The notes under the pieces are model-generated. The model did no database searches. It was not told the origin of the DNA and saw nothing but the letters and a program-made list of their open reading frames with translations. A stretch of 64,000 nucleotides of DNA from Pseudarthrobacter sp. C4D7 (lineage in GTDB: Bacteria; Actinomycetota; Actinomycetes; Actinomycetales; Micrococcaceae): contig NZ_JABFMW010000002.1 of the NCBI RefSeq assembly GCF_013359725.1, forward strand, positions 1 to 64,000, read 5' to 3'. This document shows, one piece after another, positions 16,943 through 24,735 of this stretch (the first letter of the stretch is position 1; each line of letters begins with the position of its first letter). The translations under genes were made by a program, and so were the position numbers.

Positions 16943-18209
16943 CGAGCTTTCTTATCGGGGCTTCGCCATCGTGGGCGCGCCAGTCGTCCGGCAACAAGTG
17001 ATCCAATACGTCATCAACAGTCACCGCCCCCACAAGCCGGCCGGCGTCATTGACCACGGGGAGGGAGTTGAGGTTGTAGGTGGCCAGTGTCCGTGCCACT
17101 TCGCTGATGTGGGCCTGGTCGGACAACGGCTCCAGGTTTTTGTCCACCAGGTTTCCCAGGGCCTCGAACGGCGGGAAACGCAGCAGCTGCTGGATGTGCA
17201 CCACGCCCAGGAAGCGGCCCGTAGGCGTCTCCAGGGGTGGCCGGGCAATGAAGATCGACGACGCCAGGGCGGGGGAGAGCTCTTCGCGCCGGACGTGGGC
17301 CAGGGCTTCGGCCACGGTGGCCTCCGGGGGAAGGATGACGGGCACCGGGGTCATCAGGCCGCCGGCGGTGTCCTCGTCATACTCCAACAGACGGCGGACG
17401 TCCTCGGCGCCTTCGGGTTCCATGAGCTGGAGCAGTTCCTCCGCCTGGGCGGAGGGGAGCTCGCCAAGGAGGTCGGCGGCGTCGTCCGGGTCCATCTCCT
17501 CCAGGACGTCAGCGGCACGCTGGACGTCCAGGGCGGAAAGGATCTCCACCTGGTCATCCTCCGGCAGCTCCTGCAGGACGTCCGCCAGGCGTTCGTCCTG
17601 CAGTTCGCTGGCAACTTCGAAACGGCGTTTGTCGCTCATTTCCTGCAGCGCCTCGGCGAAGTCGGCGGGTTTGAGGTCCTCATGGTTTGCCACGAACTGG
17701 GTGGCGGCCTGCGGTTCGGTGCGCGGCCCCTGCTGGGCGTCCGCCCAGTCGATGATCAGCGTTTCGTTGCGGCGCAGGCGGCTCAACGGGGACAGGGAGT
17801 GCCCGCGCCGGACGAAGAGCTTGCTGACGAACCAGTCGCGGGACCGGTGCTGGTCTATGGCGATGTCCTCGATGGTGGCGTCGCCGCTGCCGTCCCGGAG
17901 GGTCACGCGGCGGTCGAACATCTCCGCCACCACCAGGGTCTCCGCCCCGCGCTGCTCAAACCGGCGCAGGTTCACCAGGCCGGTGCAGATGATCTGCGTC
18001 TGGTCGATCGAGGTGATACGGGTCATCGGCACGAAGACGCGCTTCTTGCCGGGAACCTCCACCACGATGCCCACCACGTGCGGGGCTCCCTGGGTTCCCC
18101 GGGACAGCACAACAACATCACGCAGCCGGCCCAGCCGGTCGCCCAGCGGGTCGAAGACGTCGAGGCCCAGGAGGCGTGCCACGAAGACGCGTGTAGGTGT
18201 TGTGCTCAC
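16926..18209 (-). CDS. MgtE intracellular-domain/CBS protein lacking the transporter domain
   Basis: A 427-aa protein. Residues about 5-80 resemble a PRC-barrel-like domain, about 150-280 is the MgtE N-domain (repeated helical ELPEDD/EMDPDDAADLLGELP), and about 285-410 holds paired CBS domains (VPVILPPEATVAEALAHV; LNSLPVVNDAGRLVGAVTVDDVLDHL). In true MgtE magnesium channels five membrane helices follow; here the protein ends right after CBS, with no membrane segment. The equivalent is Rv1232c. GTG 18209 is preferred to GTG 18212 because TAGCCT lies exactly 6 nt upstream of it. It may sense Mg2+ or nucleotide and act through a partner. Confidence 0.83.
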   Translation of the reverse strand: MSTTPTRVFVARLLGLDVFDPLGDRLGRLRDVVVLSRGTQGAPHVVGIVVEVPGKKRVFVPMTRITSIDQTQIICTGLVNLRRFEQRGAETLVVAEMFDRRVTLRDGSGDATIEDIAIDQHRSRDWFVSKLFVRRGHSLSPLSRLRRNETLIIDWADAQQGPRTEPQAATQFVANHEDLKPADFAEALQEMSDKRRFEVASELQDERLADVLQELPEDDQVEILSALDVQRAADVLEEMDPDDAADLLGELPSAQAEELLQLMEPEGAEDVRRLLEYDEDTAGGLMTPVPVILPPEATVAEALAHVRREELSPALASSIFIARPPLETPTGRFLGVVHIQQLLRFPPFEALGNLVDKNLEPLSDQAHISEVARTLATYNLNSLPVVNDAGRLVGAVTVDDVLDHLLPDDWRAHDGEAPIRKLGGRIG

Positions 18210-18215
18210 CACTAC

Positions 18216-18221
18216 AGGCTA
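18216..18221 (-). promoter_or_regulatory. -10 box of the MgtE/CBS gene
   Basis: TAGCCT on the minus strand, 6 nt from the second of two tandem GTG codons. It decides the start in favour of 18209. Confidence 0.5.
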
Positions 18222-18286
18222 CCGAGTCTGCTCTCTTTTAGCTGAATTTACAGGCGGCACCCACCTTGATGGGCAAGAATGGGTTT

Positions 18287-19279
18287 ATGTCGAACATTTT
18301 TGGTGCTCCCAAGGCCGGCGCTGCGAACGGACCGGACGATGCCCGGGCTGTTCCCACCGGCGACACCGTTGGCTCCTACAATTCCTACCTCGACGCCCAG
18401 AAGGCGGTCGACTACCTGGCGGACCAGCAATTCCCGGTCCAGATGGTGTCCATCGTGGGCAACGAACTCAAGATGGTGGAACGGGTCACGGGGCGCCTGA
18501 GCTACCCCCGGGTGGCGTTGTCCGGGGCGCTGAGCGGCATGTGGTTCGGCCTGTTCGTAGGTGTCATGCTCTCATTCTTCGCGCCCTCGCCAGGGTACTT
18601 CTCCATCATGACCTCGGTGCTCATGGGTGCGGCGTTCTTCATGCTCTTCGGCATCGTCACCTACGCCATGCAGCGGGGCAAGCGGGACTTCACCTCCACC
18701 AGCCAGGTAGTGGCCACGACCTACGACGTCATTGTGGCGCCGGAGGCTGCCCACGAGGCCCGGCGCCTGCTGCAGCAGCTGCCCATGACGCGTTCGGACG
18801 CGGCATCAGGCCATGGTCCGTACACCCAGCACGACTATCACAACCAGCCGTACCAGCAGCAGCCGGGGCAGCAGCAGGGGCAGGGCCCGGCCCGGCCCAC
18901 CGGCTGGAATGACCCCTACGGGCAGCGGCCCACCGGACCGTCGGACCACCAGGGGCAGGCGCAGGAAGGCCAGGTCCACCAGGGCGACGGCAGCCACTAC
19001 GACGGCGGCCCGCAGCAGGCCCCCCAGCAGCCGGCGCAGCCTGTCCGGTCCGTCCGTTATCCGGACCTGCCCGACGGCCGACCGCAGTACGGCGTCCGCG
19101 TGCCCCAGGGGCAGGCCGCGACTGCAGGTACGGAACAGAATGCAGAACACCGGACCAATGAAGGTCACCCGGCAGGCCATGGAACGGAACACCACGCTGC
19201 GGGCAACGCCCAGGACGCTACGGAGCACCCAACCGGCAGCCAGGACGGGGAGCACACGCGCGGCGACCACCGGCAGTAG
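18287..19279 (+). CDS. General stress protein with YflT (GSP17M-like) domain
   Basis: A 330-aa protein. The first 170 residues hold the GSP17M/YflT-like domain (SYNSYLDAQKAVDYLADQQFPVQMVSIVGN), interrupted by two membrane helices (about 82-100 and 106-128) forming a glycine-rich hairpin. The rest is a disordered Gln/Gly/Pro/His-rich tail with many QQQ and QG steps, probably cell-surface or cytoplasmic tether. ATG 18287 is chosen over 18266 because the YflT homology begins just after and AAGAAT lies 6 nt before it. The counterpart Rv1233c sits at the same place in mycobacteria. Function unknown. Confidence 0.72.
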   Translation: MSNIFGAPKAGAANGPDDARAVPTGDTVGSYNSYLDAQKAVDYLADQQFPVQMVSIVGNELKMVERVTGRLSYPRVALSGALSGMWFGLFVGVMLSFFAPSPGYFSIMTSVLMGAAFFMLFGIVTYAMQRGKRDFTSTSQVVATTYDVIVAPEAAHEARRLLQQLPMTRSDAASGHGPYTQHDYHNQPYQQQPGQQQGQGPARPTGWNDPYGQRPTGPSDHQGQAQEGQVHQGDGSHYDGGPQQAPQQPAQPVRSVRYPDLPDGRPQYGVRVPQGQAATAGTEQNAEHRTNEGHPAGHGTEHHAAGNAQDATEHPTGSQDGEHTRGDHRQ

Positions 19280-19296
19280 CCGGGAGCAACGATAAG

Positions 19297-19337
19297 GAGC
19301 GGGGCCGCTGGAACATTTCCAGCGGTCCCGCTCTTTG
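19297..19337. terminator. Bidirectional terminator between the YflT-domain gene and pepP
   Basis: A 17-bp inverted repeat with one G-T mismatch (19297-19313 with 19317-19333, core CGGGGCCGCTGGAA), 3-nt loop, followed by a short T-run. Confidence 0.82.
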
Positions 19338-19354
19338 TCTGTCAGCAGGTGCTA

Positions 19355-20929
19355 TCAGGCTTCTTCAGTCCGGTAAATGCCGGCCATCCAGTCCTCCAGG
19401 TCCTCAGGGCTGCGCGGCAGGGCGGCGCTGAGGTTGACCGGGCCGTCGGCGGTCATGAGGATGTCGTCCTCGATCCGGACTCCGATCCCGCGATATTCCT
19501 CGGGGATGGCCAGGTCCTCCTCCTTGAAGTACAGGCCGGGCTCGATGGTGAACACCATGCCTTCGGTGAGGACGCCATCCAGGTACAGCTCACGCTTGGC
19601 CTGCGCACAGTCGTGCACATCCAGGCCCAGGTGGTGGCTGGTGCCGTGCGGCATCCAGCGGCGGTGCTGCTGGCCCTCGGGGCTGATGGCTTCTTCCACG
19701 CTGACGGGGAGGATCCCCCATTCGGAGAGGCGCTCGGCCAGGACCGTGGTGGCCGCGGTGTGGATATCGCGGAACTTGGTCCCGGGCTGTGCGGCCGCGA
19801 AGCCGGCGTCGGCAGCGTCGAGCACGGCCTGGTAAACCTTGCGCTGGATGTCGCTGAACGTGCCGCTGGCCGGCAGCGTCCGGGTGACGTCGGCCGTGTA
19901 GAGCGAGTCGGCCTCCACCCCGGCATCCAGGAGCAGGAGTTCGCCGGCGTGGACCCGGCCCGTATTGCGGGTCCAGTGCAGCACGGTGGCGTTATTGCCG
20001 GAGGCGGCGATGGTGTCATAGCCCAGCTCGTTGCCCGCCTCACGGGCGCGGGCGAAGAAGGCGCCCTCCACCACGCGTTCGCCGCGGGTGTGCGTGAGGG
20101 CGCGCGGCAGGGCCTTGACGACCTCTTCGAAGCCTTCCACCGTGGCGGCGACGGCGATCTTCATCTGCCCGATTTCCCACTCATCCTTGAGCAGGCGCAG
20201 TTCGGAGAGGGCCTCGCTGAGCTTCTCGTCCAGGGCATCGAGCACTTCAAGGTCCAGGTTCTCGGGATCCTTGGCCGTGTTGTAGCGGGCCGTGTCCACC
20301 AGCGCGTCGATGTTTTCGTCAACCTTGCGGACCAGGCGGATGGAAATACCGCCGATTTCCGGGGCGCCCACATCCTTGGTGATGGCCGTTTCCAGCTGGT
20401 CGATATGCGCGGTGGCCAGTCCCAACCGGGCTTCGAACTCTTCCCGGGTGGGGCGGGCTCCGATCCAGAACTCGCCGGAACGGGAGTCCGCGTAGAACTG
20501 TTCCGTGTCCCTGCCGGCCAGGGGCCGGAAGTACAGCGTGGCGCGGTGGTGCGCGCCGTCGTCGCCGGTGCCTTCATCCACGGGTTCCAGGATCAGGACT
20601 GCGTCCGGCTCGTGGTCCAGGCCAAGCCCGGTAAGGTGCGCGAAGCCCGAGTGCGGGCGGAAGCGGTAGTCGCAGTCGTTGGAACGGACTTTGAGCGGTC
20701 CCGCGGGGATGACCAGGCGTTCGCCCTTGAACTGGGCGGAGATGGCCTTGCGCCGGGTTGCGGCGAAACCGGCGACGTCATCGCGCTGGGGAAGTTCCTG
20801 GCTGGATGGCGCCCAATTGCTGGCCATGAACGCCTTGAAAGCGTTGGAACTGGGCCGCTGGGACCGGTTGTTGACGCGGTCCTCCAGCGGCTGGGAAGCA
20901 GAGTTTTGGGTGTTTTCGGCATCGTTCAC
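19355..20929 (-). CDS. pepP: Aminopeptidase P family Xaa-Pro aminopeptidase
   Basis: Removes an N-terminal residue preceding proline. It is a 524-aa M24B dinuclear-metal peptidase. The N-terminal creatinase-like domain includes FRPHSGFAHLTGL. The C-terminal pita-bread domain has ligands in LLLDAGVEADSLYTADVTRT (two Asp), MPHGTSHHLGLDVHD (His), EGMVFTIEPGLYF (Glu) and GIGVRIEDDIL (Glu). The GTG at 20929 has only a weak GACGAT box 6 nt upstream. It is divergent from the PHP-domain gene. Confidence 0.92.
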   Translation of the reverse strand: MNDAENTQNSASQPLEDRVNNRSQRPSSNAFKAFMASNWAPSSQELPQRDDVAGFAATRRKAISAQFKGERLVIPAGPLKVRSNDCDYRFRPHSGFAHLTGLGLDHEPDAVLILEPVDEGTGDDGAHHRATLYFRPLAGRDTEQFYADSRSGEFWIGARPTREEFEARLGLATAHIDQLETAITKDVGAPEIGGISIRLVRKVDENIDALVDTARYNTAKDPENLDLEVLDALDEKLSEALSELRLLKDEWEIGQMKIAVAATVEGFEEVVKALPRALTHTRGERVVEGAFFARAREAGNELGYDTIAASGNNATVLHWTRNTGRVHAGELLLLDAGVEADSLYTADVTRTLPASGTFSDIQRKVYQAVLDAADAGFAAAQPGTKFRDIHTAATTVLAERLSEWGILPVSVEEAISPEGQQHRRWMPHGTSHHLGLDVHDCAQAKRELYLDGVLTEGMVFTIEPGLYFKEEDLAIPEEYRGIGVRIEDDILMTADGPVNLSAALPRSPEDLEDWMAGIYRTEEA

Positions 20930-20996
20930 GGCACCATCGTCTCACCAGCGCCCGTGCTAAGCGAACAGGCCTCCCCGGTCTCCGGTCCCGGTCCAC

Positions 20997-21002
20997 TACG
21001 CT
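20997..21002 (+). promoter_or_regulatory. -10 box of the PHP-domain gene
   Basis: TACGCT, 6 nt before the GTG at 21009; no Shine-Dalgarno is present. Confidence 0.5.
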
Positions 21003-21008
21003 GGATAA

Positions 21009-21857
21009 GTGAGGATTGACCTGCATGCCCACTCCAACGTCTCCGACGGCACCGAGACCCCGGCCGATGTCATGGCGTCCGCTGCCCGTGCGGGACTGGA
21101 CGTGGTGGCCCTGACCGACCATGACTCCACTGCAGGCTGGGCAGAGGCCTCCGCTGCAGCACATACGTACGGGGTTGCCCTGGTTCCGGGCATGGAAGTC
21201 TCCTGCCGGACGGAGGAGGGCATCAGCGTCCACCTCCTGAGCTACCTGCACGACCCCACCCACCCCGGGCTCCTTGAGGAAATAACCAAGGCCAAGGACT
21301 CACGCCTGACCCGCGCCGAGCGCATGGTCACGATCCTCGCCGAGGATTACCCGCTGACCTGGGACGACGTGATCCACCATGTGGCACCGGGTGCCACCCT
21401 TGGCCGGCCGCACATCGCCGATGCCCTGGTCGCCGCGGGTGTGGTGGAGGACCGCTCCGAGGCCTTCGCCTCCATCCTGACCTCCCGGTCCCGCTACTTC
21501 ATACCGCATTACGCGCCGGACCCGGCCACCGCCGTCGAACTTGTCCGTGCCGCCGGCGGCGTGCCGGTCTTCGCCCATCCCGTGGCGTCCGCGCGGGGAC
21601 GGATCGTGGGGGAGCGGACTTACCGGGAAATGATCGACGCCGGGCTGGCCGGCCTGGAGATCAACCACCGGGACAATCCGGAAGAGGGCCGGGAGTTCCT
21701 GCGCAGGCTTGCCGCCCGGCACGACCTGGTGATTACCGGCTCGTCCGATTACCACGGCACCGGCAAGCCCAACCTCCTCGGCGAAAATGTCACGTCCCCG
21801 GACATGCTGGCGCGGATCGAGGAACTGGGGACCGGAACCGCCGTCGTCCGCCCTTAA
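21009..21857 (+). CDS. PHP-domain phosphoesterase (YciV/Rnm-like)
   Basis: A 282-aa polymerase-and-histidinol-phosphatase domain protein. The N-terminal HxH metal motif is DLHAHSNVSDGTETP, the second is LTDHDSTAGW (about residue 36), and later ligands lie in PVFAHPVAS (about 192) and GSSDYHGTG (about 242). Relatives include RNase AM/Rnm, which trims 5' ends of RNA, and 3',5'-bisphosphate phosphatases; which activity applies here cannot be told from sequence alone. The 3' end overlaps the convergent DNA methyltransferase gene by 4 bp. Confidence 0.87.
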   Translation: MRIDLHAHSNVSDGTETPADVMASAARAGLDVVALTDHDSTAGWAEASAAAHTYGVALVPGMEVSCRTEEGISVHLLSYLHDPTHPGLLEEITKAKDSRLTRAERMVTILAEDYPLTWDDVIHHVAPGATLGRPHIADALVAAGVVEDRSEAFASILTSRSRYFIPHYAPDPATAVELVRAAGGVPVFAHPVASARGRIVGERTYREMIDAGLAGLEINHRDNPEEGREFLRRLAARHDLVITGSSDYHGTGKPNLLGENVTSPDMLARIEELGTGTAVVRP

Positions 21858-22741
21858 GAAGCGGGCAACCCGCTGGACGGGAACGAGCCCAGCACAGCGT
21901 GCGCTCCGAGCCGCTTGGCCATGATGTCGATGGCGGGCTGGTTCTGGTCCACGCACACGAATTTGCGGCCCAGCTTCGCGGCCACTGCGCCGAGGGTGCC
22001 GGAGCCTGCGAAGAAGTCAAGGCACCAGTCACCTGGCCGGGAGGAGGCAGCGACCACGCGGCGGACCAGGCCCTCCGGCTTCTGCGTGGGGTAGCCGGTC
22101 TTTTCCTTACCGGTGGGCGAGACGATGGTGTGCCACCAGACGTCGGTGGGCAGCTTTCCCAGTTCCCGCTTGGCAGGGGTCACCAGGCCCGGCGCCATGT
22201 ACGGCTCGCGGTCCACCTCGGCACTGTCGAAGTGGTATTTCGAAGGGTTCTTGACGTACACCAGGATGTTGTCGTGCTTGGTGGGCCACCGGTTCTTCGC
22301 CCTGGCGCCGTAGTCATACGCCCAGATGATCTCGTTAAGGAAGCATTCCCTGCCGAAAATGGCGTCCAGCATCACCTTGGCGTAGTGCACCTCGCGGTAA
22401 TCCAGGTGCAGGTACAGGGTGCCGTCGTCGGCAAGGAGGCGCCAGGCCTCCACGAGGCGGGGCTCCAGGAAGGACCAGTAGTCGCTGAACGCATCGTCGT
22501 AGCGGTGCAGGGCACCTTTGATGGTGTCGTAGGAACGGCCCTTGAAGCCCACCCGGTCTCCGCTGCCGCCGGCGTTGACCACCATTTTGGTTTCCCGGCG
22601 CTGCTGCGGCCGGCCCGTGTTGAAGGGCGGGTCCACATAAATCAGTGTGAAGGCGCCGTCCGGCAGCGTGGGGAGGTACACGGCGTTGTCCGCGTGCACC
22701 ACCAGGCTGCTGCCGTCCGGCGCCCAAACAGTGTCAGTCAT
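21854..22741 (-). CDS. Orphan site-specific DNA methyltransferase (beta class, N6-A or N4-C)
   Basis: A 295-aa SAM-dependent DNA modification enzyme. The catalytic motif IV, VDPPFNTG (about residues 37-44), precedes the SAM-binding motif FAGSGTLGAVAAKLGRKFVCVDQN (about 250-272), the order typical of the beta class (as in CcrM/HinfI-type enzymes). The motif DPPF suggests amino-group methylation, most often N6-adenine. No restriction endonuclease, specificity subunit or mobile gene is near, so it is solitary. It begins 8 bp after the DEAD-box helicase stop and is probably cotranscribed. The target sequence is unknown. Confidence 0.85.
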   Translation of the reverse strand: MTDTVWAPDGSSLVVHADNAVYLPTLPDGAFTLIYVDPPFNTGRPQQRRETKMVVNAGGSGDRVGFKGRSYDTIKGALHRYDDAFSDYWSFLEPRLVEAWRLLADDGTLYLHLDYREVHYAKVMLDAIFGRECFLNEIIWAYDYGARAKNRWPTKHDNILVYVKNPSKYHFDSAEVDREPYMAPGLVTPAKRELGKLPTDVWWHTIVSPTGKEKTGYPTQKPEGLVRRVVAASSRPGDWCLDFFAGSGTLGAVAAKLGRKFVCVDQNQPAIDIMAKRLGAHAVLGSFPSSGLPAS

Positions 22742-22749
22742 CAGGGCAG

Positions 22750-24444
22750 TTAGGCCTCGGAGGTGCCGGGCTGGCTGGCATTGTCCGCGCCGGCCACGAC
22801 CTCGCCGTTGCGGCGGCGGGTGCGGGTGCGGGTCCGGCGGGCGCGGTTGGGCTTTTCGCCGTCGGTTGCGGGCGCGGCGGCTTCAGCGGCAGGTGCGGCC
22901 TCGGTGGTTGAGGTGCGACGGCGGCGCTCGCCCTGGCGGCCCGCGGAGTCACTGCTGCGGCCGCCTTCGCGGCTGCCGCCCTTGCCGGCGTCGGAAGATC
23001 CGCGGCCCCGACCGTCCCGGTCGCGTGAGCGGCCTGCGTCGCGGCCGCCGCGGCTGTTCTTCTTGCCGGTCTCGCCGAGGTCCTCGAGGACTTCGGCGTC
23101 GACGCCTGCAAGGGTCCGCTTGTCGCGGGGCAGGCGGCCCTTGGTGCCTTCGGGGATATCAAGGTCCGTGTAGAGGTGCGGCGAGGACGAGTAGGTTTCC
23201 ACCGGCTCCGGGACGCTCAGGCCCAGGGCCTTATTGATCAGCGCCCAGCGCGGCATGTCGTCCCAGTCCACGAACGTGACGGCGGTGCCCTTGTTGCCGG
23301 CGCGGCCGGTGCGGCCCACGCGGTGCAGGTAGATCTTTTCGTCTTCCACGCACTGGTAGTTGATCACGTGGGTCACGTCGTCGACGTCGATGCCGCGGGC
23401 AGCGACATCTGTGGCCACCAGGACGTCAACCTTGTTGTTGCGGAACGCCCGCAGCGCCTGTTCGCGGGCGCCCTGGCCCAGGTCGCCGTGGATGGCGGCG
23501 GCGGCGAATCCGCGGTCCACCAGTTCCTCGGCCACTTTGGCGGCGGTGCGCTTGGTCTTGGTGAAGATGATGGTCCGGCCACGTCCGCGGGCCTGGAGGA
23601 TGCGGGCCACCACTTCGGTCTTGTCCATGCTGTGCGCACGGTAGATCAGCTGGCGGATGTCGCGCTTGGTCAGGCCCTCGTCATCCGGATCAGCTGCCCG
23701 GATGTGGGTGGGCTGGGTCATGTAGCGGCGCGCCATGGCGATGACCGGGCCAGGCATGGTCGCCGAGAACAGGAGCGTCTGGCGGACGGCAGGGGTTCCG
23801 GCGATGAGGGTCTCAACGTCCGGGAGGAAGCCGAGGTCCAGCATTTCGTCGGCCTCATCCAGCACCACGATCTTGACGTTCTTCAGGCTGAGGTGCTTCT
23901 GCTTGTACAGGTCGATCAGGCGGCCGGGGGTTCCCACCACTACCTCGACGCCCTGCTTCAAGGCTTCCACCTGGGGCTCGTAGGCGCGGCCGCCGTAGAT
24001 GGTGGTGATCCTGGCGTTGCGCTTGCGCGCTGCCGTCTGGAGGTCGCTGGCAACCTGGACGGCGAGTTCACGGGTGGGCACAATGACCAGGGCCTGCGGG
24101 GCGCCGGGAACGGCCAGCCTGTCGTAGCCGGGGTCATCCTGGCCCACGACGCGCTGCAGGGCTGGAATGCCGAAGCCCAGGGTCTTGCCGGTGCCGGTCT
24201 TGGCCTGGCCAATGATGTCGTGTCCGCCCAGTGCGACCGGCAGGGTCATCGCCTGGATGGGGAACGGGTGGGTGATCCCGGCGTCGGCCAGGGATTCGAC
24301 GATGTCTGCGCGGACGTTGTAGTCCGCGAAGGACTTCTCCGCGATCTCGTGCGGTGTCTCATCCGAAATGATGGTTTCTTCCGGCTCGATGGTTTCCGTG
24401 CCGGACTCATCGCTCAGGAGCTGGTGGGTATGCAATTCACTCAC
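22750..24444 (-). CDS. DEAD-box RNA helicase (RhlE/CsdA-type)
   Basis: A 564-aa ATP-dependent RNA helicase. Q motif around FADYNVRADIVESLADAGITHPFPIQ, motif I AKTGTGKT, motif II DEAD in VLDEADEMLDLGF, motif III SAT in FSATMPGP, and motif VI HRVGRTGRAG are all intact. The C-terminus (about 430-560) is a low-complexity basic tail of Arg/Gly/Ser repeats with RNA-binding character, ending in an Ala-rich segment. It probably acts in ribosome assembly or mRNA decay, consistent with the RNB nuclease just upstream. AAGGA lies 9 nt before the GTG, so the message has a leader. Confidence 0.92.
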   Translation of the reverse strand: MSELHTHQLLSDESGTETIEPEETIISDETPHEIAEKSFADYNVRADIVESLADAGITHPFPIQAMTLPVALGGHDIIGQAKTGTGKTLGFGIPALQRVVGQDDPGYDRLAVPGAPQALVIVPTRELAVQVASDLQTAARKRNARITTIYGGRAYEPQVEALKQGVEVVVGTPGRLIDLYKQKHLSLKNVKIVVLDEADEMLDLGFLPDVETLIAGTPAVRQTLLFSATMPGPVIAMARRYMTQPTHIRAADPDDEGLTKRDIRQLIYRAHSMDKTEVVARILQARGRGRTIIFTKTKRTAAKVAEELVDRGFAAAAIHGDLGQGAREQALRAFRNNKVDVLVATDVAARGIDVDDVTHVINYQCVEDEKIYLHRVGRTGRAGNKGTAVTFVDWDDMPRWALINKALGLSVPEPVETYSSSPHLYTDLDIPEGTKGRLPRDKRTLAGVDAEVLEDLGETGKKNSRGGRDAGRSRDRDGRGRGSSDAGKGGSREGGRSSDSAGRQGERRRRTSTTEAAPAAEAAAPATDGEKPNRARRTRTRTRRRNGEVVAGADNASQPGTSEA

Positions 24445-24735
24445 AGGGGAGTTTCCTTATTCATTTGGGCATTGGCGCTGCCTGCTCAACGGGCCGGCCA
24501 AGGCTGGCCGCTCCGGAGCACGCTCAGGCGCGCAAGCGATTCCAGTGGAAGCCGATCGCGGGCTATCTAATGCTGGCACTGGTGACCAACTGGTAAATCT
24601 CAAGATCGCGTAGGGGCGGGCTTGTTGGTTTCAAATCAAGGAAATCAACGACCGGGCATCCAGTTCTACGCCTCCAGTCTAGCTGCACGGGCGCGGAAAC
24701 CCGGATTCGGCCCGCATGCGGCACTGGCCGGACCC
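24445..24735. other. Intergenic/leader region upstream of the DEAD-box helicase
   Basis: 291 bp between the RNB ribonuclease stop and the helicase GTG. It contains no credible ORF. On the minus strand there is a CGGCCA-TGGCCG hairpin near 24495-24515 and an AT-rich stretch with a possible -10 near 24564-24570, giving a leader of over 100 nt. Long leaders are common for cold-inducible helicase genes, but no known element is recognisable. Confidence 0.4.

Noticed and set aside
19349-21019. A 556-aa plus-strand ORF opposite pepP
   Set aside because: Antisense shadow; pepP on the other strand has all metal ligands and normal codon use.
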